Shown piece by piece: positions 1-9,306 of a stretch of 64,000 nucleotides of DNA. A program made the translations under genes and the position numbers. How positions within the stretch are numbered: the first letter of the stretch is position 1; the number at the start of each line of letters is the position of its first letter. Origin of the DNA: Ailanthus altissimus (Eukaryota; Streptophyta; Magnoliopsida; Sapindales; Simaroubaceae). The notes beneath the pieces are model-generated. The model worked only from the letters and a program-made list of their open reading frames with translations, was not told the origin of the DNA and searched no databases. The stretch covers positions 5,161,001 through 5,225,000 of the forward strand of contig CAMPEX010000001.1 in assembly GCA_946807835.1 (NCBI GenBank). Reading direction: 5' to 3'.

Positions 1-1511
1 CGCCAGAACATCGCCCCAGCGATGGAGACTCAGCGCGGCAGCGAAAATTGACCAGGGAAGTCTCTTACTTTCACTTCTTTATTTTTCGACATTGGGGACA
101 ATGTCTAAATTAAGTTTGGGGGTGGGAAACACTTTCTTGTGTTCATTTTTCTGCATGATTTGAGTGGTCATTCTTGTGGGTTAAAATTTTTTTTTTAGTT
201 ACTTAGTTTTTTTTTTTTTTTTTGTTTAGTTAATTCATTTTTATTAGGTTTTGATAAGATGATCATTAGTCTATGATAAGAAAAAGAATACATGGTTGAA
301 TTTATTTTTACACATCCATAGGGAATGATAGATACTTGAGACAATTTTGATTACCTAAGTTTAGGAACAAATTTGACCTTACTTATAATCACCATTTTTT
401 TGAGCACCTTATAAGCATGAATAGTTATAACTATTACTTAGAGATACTTATGCTTTAGGGAGTACACCACAGTCTCGAAGACCGATACTCTAGAACTTGT
501 CTTTAATTACTACTTGAGGCGAAATTCTAGAAAACACATGAATAGGGAAATGACATTAGGCCATCTTTGGACCGATTGAGCCTTTTTAGCCTACCATTTT
601 AGAGTATATTTATCCCTAGTACCCTATTTTGAGCCTAATTACCCATTCTTTGGTTTAACCACATTACAAGCCCAAGACTTAAAGATTACTTATCTAGAAA
701 TTTGCCCATAACACCATAAACCTTGCATTTACTTAGAAATACTCTTGAAAAGAAAAAAGGTTGTGGTGATATGAGAAAAATAAAGTTTGGGTGGTATTTA
801 TCAATCTAAGTTTGGGGGTATATAAAATTGAAAAAAAAAAAGAAAAAGAAAGAAAAAGAGAAAATAAAATACCCCCAGCTTAAGAAAAAGAAGAAATTCT
901 TTGAAAAATAAAAGGTTGAAAAGAAAGATGGGAACACAATAAGTTTGGGGGAAGAGATAATATAAGGAAAAGAAGATCAAGAGGTTTCTAGGTAAAATCT
1001 AAGTGTTCATGGTGTAATTTGAACTTCATATATTTATCCTTTTATCCCACCTTGACCCTAGCCTTACATTACAAGCTAAGTAAAGTCCTAAATAGATCCC
1101 TAGACATGTGATTTTCTACATTAGTGGAGAGTGGTAATAAAGACAAGCTTATGGAAGTGTCATTATACAAATTAAATGCCGAGACATCATCTTTTCTGTA
1201 CAAACTAAAGTATAAAGTAAATCAAAGTATGGTTTTCGCTATTTGCTTGCTGCTTGCACACACACACATGGTGATTATTTATGAGGAAGAATGAGGGACT
1301 AAATAAAGATAGTTGAGAATTGTTAATAGCTATTTATCGATCTTAAGGATTTGTATCATTTCGTCAGCCTTTGAGACAATGATTTTGATCATCTTACTAG
1401 TTTATTATATTTTGTTTTATTTTGTTAAATAAGTCAAGTATAACCCTTTGTTTCTCTCTTAGTTTTATTTTATTGCTTGAGGACAAGCAAGTATTTAAGT
1501 TTGGGGGAATT
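1..1511 (+). mobile_element. 3' internal part of an upstream unit of the tandem Athila-like array (truncated by window edge)
   Basis: This stretch matches 5978-7488 and 11956-13466 base for base as far as I can compare by eye. It is the non-coding 3' third of the same element, entered partway through its GC-rich motif array. It contains an AAGTTTGGGGG motif at 112-122, 808-818, 941-951 and 1497-1507, and no coding sequence. It ends at the polypurine-like tract that precedes the LTR at 1512. It shows that at least one more unit, or the 5' part of this one, lies to the left of the window. Confidence 0.93.
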
Positions 1512-1691
1512 TGATAAGGGCAAATTTGTCATATATTTTCTCATGTTTTTATTATTGATATTTTATGATTTTATGAGAATAGATGGCTATTTATGTGCAT
1601 TATTGTTATTTATAGGGACTTGAACGAAATTTAAAGAAAGAACGCAAAAGGAGCGAAAACAGGGACTAAAATGCAAAGTTTTCAAAGTATG

Positions 1692-1915
1692 TGTCCATCG
1701 CCTCAGCGCCACAAGGATTTTCGCCCCAGCTCTGAAATAGTGATCGAAATAAGAAAAACGACCTGATTAAGTCGCGTCTAGCGCCCCAGCGGTATACAGT
1801 TACCGCCCCGGCGACGAGCCAGCGCCCCAGCGCTATTAACATAGCGCGCCAGCGGTGAAGGCTTTTTCACGCGTCGCCCCAGCGACAGATGCATAGCGCG
1901 CCAGCGGTAGTGCGA
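1692..1915 (+). repeat. GC-rich CGCCCCAGCG-type motif array in LTR U3
   Basis: About seven to nine imperfect copies of a CGC-CCAGCG core, in variants such as GCGCCCCAGCGC, GCGCGCCAGCGGT and CGTCGCCCCAGCGACA, lie in otherwise AT-rich DNA just upstream of the TATA box. The same array is at 7669-7892 and 13647-13870. A related array is found in the internal region. The function is unknown. Confidence 0.8.
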
Positions 1916-1961
1916 GTCCTAGTCCGACGAGAATTGAGATTTTCAAGCTCAAATCAATCCC

Positions 1962-1969
1962 TATATAAA
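1962..1969 (+). promoter_or_regulatory. LTR TATA box
   Basis: TATATAAA sits 450 bp into the LTR, directly downstream of the GC-rich array, as expected for the U3/R boundary. Identical boxes are at 7939-7946 and 13917-13924. Confidence 0.7.
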
Positions 1970-2952
1970 GCCACTCGTTCCCAGCCTTCAAGAAACAATT
2001 CAAGACGACCCAAGAGCACCAAAAATACAGAGTACGAGTCTTGGAGAGCAATAGGAGCTTAATTGAAGCATCTTTAGAGAGAGATACAAGACGTTCTTCG
2101 GCATCAAGAGTTTCTAGGCAGCGCAATTAAGAGCAATTCGACGTCTATATCGGTTTGCGATTGATTGTATCATGTTTTATAATTATTTCTACTGCTGTTC
2201 TCTTGTAGCCATGAGCTAACTTGTTTTCTAGGGTTAATATTTGAACTCAATATGTGTGCTTAATTGCCATATCTTTTAATATTTGATAAACTTAGTCTTT
2301 TATTATTTAAATTACTTGTGTTTAATGCTTCAATATATCTGGCCAATATATGGTGAATGAGTTGGTAATATTATTGATAAACTCGGAAGAGGAATCATAA
2401 TATTTAGACCTAGGTAATTTGATGCATGATTGTAGAGTAACATTCAATGTTGCATATGCAAGTTTCAACTTAGGATAGGAATATACCTAATTGGCATGTA
2501 TGATCAATAAGACCTAATCTTAATGAATCTTAATTTATTACAAGTACCATAGGAATATAGGTATTTGGTAAACTAAGATATACTTGCATGACCTTGGAAG
2601 AGGCTTGTGAATACATTAGCGTCTTGATCAATAATAAAGACTAAGTGAGTTAAATATTAGAGGATTAATCATTAGAAACATATTGAGGGATAATATTAAT
2701 CCTAGGTTCTCTCTACGTTGCTATATCTTTAAATCTCATTACATTGTGTTTTTACTTTTATATTTTCTACATTCATTCTTGGATTTTTATTTTTCTGAAT
2801 AATTATTAGAAAGACATAATTTTAGTAATTGGTTAATAAGAAGAAATTATCCCTGTGGGTTCGACATCCGACTAATTAGTCTCTTTATTACTTGCATACG
2901 ATAGTGTATACTTGCACTTAATTTATGATATAGAAATATCGCATCAAGTTTT

Positions 2953-2970
2953 TGGCGCCGTTGCCGGGGA
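2953..2970 (+). other. Primer-binding site, tRNA-Asp
   Basis: TGGCGCCGTTGCCGGGGA is the exact complement of the 3' 18 nt, including CCA, of plant tRNA-Asp(GUC) as I know it. It lies 6 bp after the LTR, the usual Athila arrangement. It shows no decay, unlike the PBS of the other elements in the window. Confidence 0.95.
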
Positions 2971-3090
2971 TAATTAACTACTTTTTCGCCAATATTAATA
3001 CCAATCTTTCTAGTTTTTACTTCAGAATTTTTTTATTTTATTTTATTTTATTTTTATTAATTTAGTTTTACTTTCTTTCTTACGAGGTAC

Positions 3091-3231
3091 ATGCGAAGAT
3101 CGAAAAGTGAAGACTTGATTGCTTTTGATCCAGAGATTGAAAGAACTTTAAGAAGAATTAGAAGAGAGCAAAATCAAGTTAACACCATGGAAAATCAAGT
3201 ACCAATTGCACCTGACAATGAAGCAAACTAA
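3091..3231 (+). pseudogene. Detached N-terminal Gag fragment
   Basis: The reading frame starts MRRSKSEDL and continues with an FDPEIERTL-type sequence, the conserved start of Athila Gag proteins. It stops after 46 codons. Compared with the diverged copy at 33263-33427, where the frame runs on into a PLKEY segment, this copy lacks four bases near 3226. The main ORF is therefore out of frame with it. The same break is in the unit at 9068. Confidence 0.75.
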
Positions 3232-3329
3232 AGGAGTATGCTGTTCCCTTAGTCAATGGAATCCATTCAAGCATTCAAAGACCAACTGTTCAAGCTAATA
3301 ACTTCGAGATCAAGCCAAGCACAATTCAA

Positions 3330-5666
3330 ATGCTCAAGGATTCGGTACAATTTGGTGGACTGCCCAACGATGATCCAAACATGCACATTATCAACTTCTT
3401 GGAGATATGTGACACATTTAAATACAATGGGGTGTCCGATGATGCAATTCGACTAAGATTGTTTCCCTTTTCCTTGAAAGACAAAGCAAAAAGCTGGCTG
3501 TTATCACTTCCATCTGGATCTATAGCTACATGGGATGATCTTGCACAAAAGTTCCTCGCCAAATATTTTCCACCTGCTAAAACTGCCAAGATGAGGAACG
3601 ACATCACATCATTCCTACAACTAGATGGAGAATCTCTTTATGAGGCATGGGAGAGATACAGGGATATGCAAAGAAAATGTCCTCATCATGGAGTTCCGAA
3701 GTGGTTACTTGTACAAACATTCTACAATGGATTAGCCGGTCAATTCAGAACAATAGTAGATGCTGCAGCTGGAGGAGCACTCATGAATAAATCAACTGAT
3801 GAAGCATATGATCTACTAGATGAGATGGCGTCCAATGCCTATCAATGGCCCACCGAAAGGTCAACTACAAGAAAGATCGCTGGATTACATGAAGTAGACA
3901 CTTTGACTACATTATCTGCCCAAGTCAACCTCTTGACCAAACAATTAAGCAACTTGGGAGTTAATGCCATCAAGAGTCAACCTATCACTTGCGATTTCTG
4001 TGGAGGAAATCATGCTAATGGACAATGCATGGAGACTGCTCAATATGTAGGGGACTTCAACCGCAACAATCCTAACTCTAATTTTTACAATCCTGGATGG
4101 AGAAATCACCCCAACTTCTCATGGAGCAACAATAATCAAGGACAGTATTCCAAAGCTCCTCCTGGCTTCCAACCGCAAATTCAGCAAGAGAAGAAACCAG
4201 ACATTGAAGACATGCTCCTGCAATACATGAAGAAAACAGATGCACTCTTTCAAAGTCAAACAGCTTCACTTAGAGCCTTGGAAAATCAAGTAGGGCAGCT
4301 CGCAACAGCAATAAACAATCGACCTCAAGGAACTCTACCAAGCAACACCGAAGTCAATCCAAAAGGAAGCGTAGAACAGTGCCAAGCCATCTCCCTAAGA
4401 AGTGGTAAAGTCTTACATGACAATACTCCTCAACCACAGCTTTCAGAAATGATAGAGAAGGAAAAAGAACCAGTGGTCCAGCAAGATGACGTGCAACCAT
4501 ATAGACCACCTATACCATTTCCTCAGAGATTACAGCAGCTTAGAAACCAAGAGAAGAGTGATGAGACGCAGAAAAGCATAGAATCTGGTATTCAAGTACA
4601 AGAACAGAAAAGTGAAAATGCAGCAGAAGATACCAGTAGCAACCTGCAGAAGCAACCTATGCAGTCATTCACTCCACCACCTCCATTTCCTCAGAGACTG
4701 CAAAAGAAGAAACTAGATAAGCAATTTTCTAAATTTCTTAATATTTTTAAGAAATTACATATTAATCTTCCTTTTGCAGATGCACTGGAGCAAATGCCGA
4801 GCTATGTGAAATTTATGAAGGAAATCCTATCAAAGAAGAGAAAAATAGATGACTTCGAGACTGTGGCCCTGACAGAAGAGTGTAGCGCCATCCTCCTAAA
4901 GAAGCTACCTCCAAAGCTTAAAGATCCTGGGAGTTTCACCATACCATGCTCAATTGGGAATTATGATTTTGGGAAAGCACTTTGTGATCTGGGAGCCAGC
5001 ATTAATCTTATGCCATTGTCCGTGTATAAAAAGTTGGGACTGAGAGAAGCCAAGCCAACAAATATCACACTTCAGTTAGCAGATCGTTCTCTCACCTATC
5101 CTAAGGGATTAATTGAAGATGTGTTGGTTAAGGTCGATAAATTCATCTTCCCTGCCGATTTTATTGTTTTGGATATGGAAGAAGACAAGGAGATCCCAAT
5201 CATCCTTGGAAGACCCTTCCTAGCCACTGGAAGAACAATTATTGATGTGCAAAAAGGGCAGTTGACCATGAGAGTACAAGAGGATACAGTCACTTTTAAG
5301 GTCTTCAAGGAGATCAAATTACCAGCTGAAAATGAAGACTGTTTCTGCATTAATGTGGTGCATCCAAGCGTTAAGCAAATTAAAGATATGGAGACATTGG
5401 ATCCTCACATCCGAAAAAGAGCATTAAAGCATAGGAAGGCAAGAGAGAAAAAGAAAAAGCAGCATCACGACGAAGCAAGCAAAGAGAAAGAAAAGGAAAA
5501 ACCATCTCCTCAGTCTAAGATTAAAGTCTTTCCGGAGAGACATAAGGAGAATCCAGCAAAAGATACTGCCCGAGATTTAATTACAAAAATATGGAAGCCA
5601 AAAAAGAAGAAAGCCAGCAAGATCACTCACACAAATGCTTCCACCAACATCTTCGACCCACCATAA
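3330..5666 (+). CDS. gag-pro: Gag-protease polyprotein, Athila-like (778 aa)
   Basis: This is the structural protein of a retrotransposon particle with a C-terminal aspartic-protease-like domain. Residues about 10-115 form the retrotransposon Gag core (KAKSWL, WDDLAQKF, YEAWERY). A CX2CX3HX4C zinc knuckle lies at C221/C224/H228/C233. The protease carries DLGAS with the presumed catalytic Asp near residue 553 and an ILGRPFL flap-like motif near 626. The last 100 residues are Lys-rich and could bind nucleic acid. DLG instead of D(S/T)G is usual in this lineage. The frame is open from 3222 but the first ATG is 3330. A separate N-terminal Gag piece (ATG 3091, stop 3229-3231) lies in another frame. 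Relatives at 33263 and 62470 suggest a 4-bp deletion separated the two. No polymerase follows. Confidence 0.92.
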   Translation: MLKDSVQFGGLPNDDPNMHIINFLEICDTFKYNGVSDDAIRLRLFPFSLKDKAKSWLLSLPSGSIATWDDLAQKFLAKYFPPAKTAKMRNDITSFLQLDGESLYEAWERYRDMQRKCPHHGVPKWLLVQTFYNGLAGQFRTIVDAAAGGALMNKSTDEAYDLLDEMASNAYQWPTERSTTRKIAGLHEVDTLTTLSAQVNLLTKQLSNLGVNAIKSQPITCDFCGGNHANGQCMETAQYVGDFNRNNPNSNFYNPGWRNHPNFSWSNNNQGQYSKAPPGFQPQIQQEKKPDIEDMLLQYMKKTDALFQSQTASLRALENQVGQLATAINNRPQGTLPSNTEVNPKGSVEQCQAISLRSGKVLHDNTPQPQLSEMIEKEKEPVVQQDDVQPYRPPIPFPQRLQQLRNQEKSDETQKSIESGIQVQEQKSENAAEDTSSNLQKQPMQSFTPPPPFPQRLQKKKLDKQFSKFLNIFKKLHINLPFADALEQMPSYVKFMKEILSKKRKIDDFETVALTEECSAILLKKLPPKLKDPGSFTIPCSIGNYDFGKALCDLGASINLMPLSVYKKLGLREAKPTNITLQLADRSLTYPKGLIEDVLVKVDKFIFPADFIVLDMEEDKEIPIILGRPFLATGRTIIDVQKGQLTMRVQEDTVTFKVFKEIKLPAENEDCFCINVVHPSVKQIKDMETLDPHIRKRALKHRKAREKKKKQHHDEASKEKEKEKPSPQSKIKVFPERHKENPAKDTARDLITKIWKPKKKKASKITHTNASTNIFDPP

Positions 5667-5712
5667 AAGAAAAGGAAGCCCCGTCAAGCCGATGACATTA
5701 AATCAAGCGCTA

Positions 5713-5730
5713 CTTGGGAGGCAACCCAAG
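5713..5730 (+). other. Conserved post-coding hairpin (CTTGGG / CCCAAG)
   Basis: A 6-bp perfect stem, CTTGGG with CCCAAG, encloses the loop AGGCAA 47 bp after the gag stop. It is preceded by TTAAATCAAGCGCT. The same element occurs at 11690-11707 and, decayed, at 45187-45230 (minus) and 57088-57122 (plus), always just after the coding region. The second copy of this block differs by one SNP (5697 A versus 11674 G). Confidence 0.7.
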
Positions 5731-5825
5731 GAAATTATTATTATTATTATTATCATTTTTTTTAATTTTTTTTTTTTTTTTTTTCAGCATTTAAAAAAAA
5801 ATAAAATAAAATAAACCAAGACTTT

Positions 5826-6022
5826 CAGCGCTCCAGCGGCATGACATGGCGCGGCAGCGATAGGAAAATCGAGCACCACCGCCCCCGCGGTACACGCAAC
5901 ATCGCGCCAGCGCAAATTCCAGTAACTGTGCAGAAATCATCCTTCAGCGCTGCAGCGATAGAAGATTACCGCGGCAGCGCCAGAACATCGCCCCAGCGAT
6001 GGAGACTCAGCGCGGCAGCGAA
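5826..6022 (+). repeat. GC-rich motif array, internal copy
   Basis: Variants of CAGCGCTCCAGCGGC, GGCGCGGCAGCGA and CATCGCCCCAGCGATG follow one another at intervals of roughly 20-30 bp, about 160 bp after the gag stop. It resembles the U3 array but is not an LTR copy. A 99-codon open frame crosses it; I regard that as a product of the GC-rich composition. The same array is at 11804-12000, and its end is at 1-45. Confidence 0.75.
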
Positions 6023-7473
6023 AATTGACCAGGGAAGTCTCTTACTTTCACTTCTTTATTTTTCGACATTGGGGACAATGTCTAAATTAAGTTTGGGGGT
6101 GGGAAACACTTTCTTGTGTTCATTTTTCTGCATGATTTGAGTGGTCATTCTTGTGGGTTAAAATTTTTTTTTTAGTTACTTAGTTTTTTTTTTTTTTTTT
6201 GTTTAGTTAATTCATTTTTATTAGGTTTTGATAAGATGATCATTAGTCTATGATAAGAAAAAGAATACATGGTTGAATTTATTTTTACACATCCATAGGG
6301 AATGATAGATACTTGAGACAATTTTGATTACCTAAGTTTAGGAACAAATTTGACCTTACTTATAATCACCATTTTTTTGAGCACCTTATAAGCATGAATA
6401 GTTATAACTATTACTTAGAGATACTTATGCTTTAGGGAGTACACCACAGTCTCGAAGACCGATACTCTAGAACTTGTCTTTAATTACTACTTGAGGCGAA
6501 ATTCTAGAAAACACATGAATAGGGAAATGACATTAGGCCATCTTTGGACCGATTGAGCCTTTTTAGCCTACCATTTTAGAGTATATTTATCCCTAGTACC
6601 CTATTTTGAGCCTAATTACCCATTCTTTGGTTTAACCACATTACAAGCCCAAGACTTAAAGATTACTTATCTAGAAATTTGCCCATAACACCATAAACCT
6701 TGCATTTACTTAGAAATACTCTTGAAAAGAAAAAAGGTTGTGGTGATATGAGAAAAATAAAGTTTGGGTGGTATTTATCAATCTAAGTTTGGGGGTATAT
6801 AAAATTGAAAAAAAAAAAGAAAAAGAAAGAAAAAGAGAAAATAAAATACCCCCAGCTTAAGAAAAAGAAGAAATTCTTTGAAAAATAAAAGGTTGAAAAG
6901 AAAGATGGGAACACAATAAGTTTGGGGGAAGAGATAATATAAGGAAAAGAAGATCAAGAGGTTTCTAGGTAAAATCTAAGTGTTCATGGTGTAATTTGAA
7001 CTTCATATATTTATCCTTTTATCCCACCTTGACCCTAGCCTTACATTACAAGCTAAGTAAAGTCCTAAATAGATCCCTAGACATGTGATTTTCTACATTA
7101 GTGGAGAGTGGTAATAAAGACAAGCTTATGGAAGTGTCATTATACAAATTAAATGCCGAGACATCATCTTTTCTGTACAAACTAAAGTATAAAGTAAATC
7201 AAAGTATGGTTTTCGCTATTTGCTTGCTGCTTGCACACACACACATGGTGATTATTTATGAGGAAGAATGAGGGACTAAATAAAGATAGTTGAGAATTGT
7301 TAATAGCTATTTATCGATCTTAAGGATTTGTATCATTTCGTCAGCCTTTGAGACAATGATTTTGATCATCTTACTAGTTTATTATATTTTGTTTTATTTT
7401 GTTAAATAAGTCAAGTATAACCCTTTGTTTCTCTCTTAGTTTTATTTTATTGCTTGAGGACAAGCAAGTATTT
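6023..7473 (+). other. Non-coding 3' internal region of unit 1
   Basis: About 1.45 kb of AT-rich DNA has no credible ORF. It holds repeated AAGTTTGGGGG motifs, a purine-rich A/G tract near 6808-6846, and a TACCCCCAGCTTA that could pair with an upstream TAAGTTTGGGGGTA across a 49-nt purine loop (in the first copy, 807-820 with 870-882). Confidence 0.75.
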
Positions 7474-7488
7474 AAGTTTGGGGGAATT
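7474..7488 (+). other. Polypurine-tract-like sequence before LTR 2
   Basis: AAGTTTGGGGGAATT abuts the TG of the LTR, the position of the plus-strand primer. Copies are at 1497-1511 and 13452-13466. Confidence 0.8.
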
Positions 7489-8923
7489 TGATAAGGGCAA
7501 ATTTGTCATATATTTTCTCATGTTTTTATTATTGATATTTTATGATTTTATGAGAATAGATGGCTATTTATGTGCATTATTGTTATTTATAGGGACTTGA
7601 ACGAAATTTAAAGAAAGAACGCAAAAGGAGCGAAAACAGGGACTAAAATGCAAAGTTTTCAAAGTATGTGTCCATCGCCTCAGCGCCACAAGGATTTTCG
7701 CCCCAGCTCTGAAATAGTGATCGAAATAAGAAAAACGACCTGATTAAGTCGCGTCTAGCGCCCCAGCGGTATACAGTTACCGCCCCGGCGACGAGCCAGC
7801 GCCCCAGCGCTATTAACATAGCGCGCCAGCGGTGAAGGCTTTTTCACGCGTCGCCCCAGCGACAGATGCATAGCGCGCCAGCGGTAGTGCGAGTCCTAGT
7901 CCGACGAGAATTGAGATTTTCAAGCTCAAATCAATCCCTATATAAAGCCACTCGTTCCCAGCCTTCAAGAAACAATTCAAGACGACCCAAGAGCACCAAA
8001 AATACAGAGTACGAGTCTTGGAGAGCAATAGGAGCTTAATTGAAGCATCTTTAGAGAGAGATACAAGACGTTCTTCGGCATCAAGAGTTTCTAGGCAGCG
8101 CAATTAAGAGCAATTCGACGTCTATATCGGTTTGCGATTGATTGTATCATGTTTTATAATTATTTCTACTGCTGTTCTCTTGTAGCCATGAGCTAACTTG
8201 TTTTCTAGGGTTAATATTTGAACTCAATATGTGTGCTTAATTGCCATATCTTTTAATATTTGATAAACTTAGTCTTTTATTATTTAAATTACTTGTGTTT
8301 AATGCTTCAATATATCTGGCCAATATATGGTGAATGAGTTGGTAATATTATTGATAAACTCGGAAGAGGAATCATAATATTTAGACCTAGGTAATTTGAT
8401 GCATGATTGTAGAGTAACATTCAATGTTGCATATGCAAGTTTCAACTTAGGATAGGAATATACCTAATTGGCATGTATGATCAATAAGACCTAATCTTAA
8501 TGAATCTTAATTTATTACAAGTACCATAGGAATATAGGTATTTGGTAAACTAAGATATACTTGCATGACCTTGGAAGAGGCTTGTGAATACATTAGCGTC
8601 TTGATCAATAATAAAGACTAAGTGAGTTAAATATTAGAGGATTAATCATTAGAAACATATTGAGGGATAATATTAATCCTAGGTTCTCTCTACGTTGCTA
8701 TATCTTTAAATCTCATTACATTGTGTTTTTACTTTTATATTTTCTACATTCATTCTTGGATTTTTATTTTTCTGAATAATTATTAGAAAGACATAATTTT
8801 AGTAATTGGTTAATAAGAAGAAATTATCCCTGTGGGTTCGACATCCGACTAATTAGTCTCTTTATTACTTGCATACGATAGTGTATACTTGCACTTAATT
8901 TATGATATAGAAATATCGCATCA
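7489..8923 (+). repeat. LTR copy 2 (shared by both units)
   Basis: It is an LTR of the same length and, by eye, the same sequence as copy 1. It serves as 3' LTR of unit 1 and 5' LTR of unit 2. The TATA box is at 7939-7946. Confidence 0.95.
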
Positions 8924-8929
8924 AGTTTT

Positions 8930-8947
8930 TGGCGCCGTTGCCGGGGA
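8930..8947 (+). other. Primer-binding site, tRNA-Asp (unit 2)
   Basis: It is identical to the unit 1 site, an exact tRNA-Asp 3'-end complement 6 bp after the LTR. Confidence 0.95.
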
Positions 8948-9306
8948 TAATTAACTACTTTTTCGCCAATATTAATACCAATCTTTCTAGTTTTTACTTC
9001 AGAATTTTTTTATTTTATTTTATTTTATTTTTATTAATTTAGTTTTACTTTCTTTCTTACGAGGTACATGCGAAGATCGAAAAGTGAAGACTTGATTGCT
9101 TTTGATCCAGAGATTGAAAGAACTTTAAGAAGAATTAGAAGAGAGCAAAATCAAGTTAACACCATGGAAAATCAAGTACCAATTGCACCTGACAATGAAG
9201 CAAACTAAAGGAGTATGCTGTTCCCTTAGTCAATGGAATCCATTCAAGCATTCAAAGACCAACTGTTCAAGCTAATAACTTCGAGATCAAGCCAAGCACA
9301 ATTCAA

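Larger units (their letters stand above)
1512..2946 (+). repeat. LTR copy 1
   Basis: The LTR begins TGATAAGGGC and ends CGCATCA; copies lie 5977 and 11955 bp downstream. In U3 it carries a GC-rich motif array (about 1692-1915). A TATATAAA box follows at 1962-1969, so R should begin about 30 bp later. The flanking PPT-like tract and PBS fix both borders. Confidence 0.95.
1512..8923 (+). mobile_element. Non-autonomous Athila-like LTR retrotransposon, unit 1 (LTR to LTR)
   Basis: The unit has two 1435-bp LTRs (1512-2946, 7489-8923) bounded by TG...CA. A tRNA-Asp primer-binding site follows 6 bp after the first LTR. There is one gag-protease ORF, and about 1.8 kb of non-coding 3' DNA ends in AAGTTTGGGGGAATT before the second LTR. 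No reverse transcriptase, RNase H or integrase is present, so by architecture it depends on an autonomous helper. The tRNA-Asp PBS and the Gag sequence place it in the Athila lineage of Ty3/gypsy (family knowledge). The second LTR is shared with the next unit, so this is a tandem recombinant rather than two independent insertions. Confidence 0.93.

Noticed and set aside
1836..2126. Minus-strand 96-codon ORF in each LTR
   Set aside because: It crosses the motif array, TATA box and R region on the non-transcribed strand and has no recognisable domain.
5826..6022. GC-rich arrays as CRISPR or a simple minisatellite
   Set aside because: The units are not identical, have no fixed spacer length, and sit in plant retrotransposons.
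5841..6140. 99-codon ORF after gag (also at 11819-12118)
   Set aside because: It lies across the GC-rich motif array and a T-run, has no family motif, and is open because of composition.
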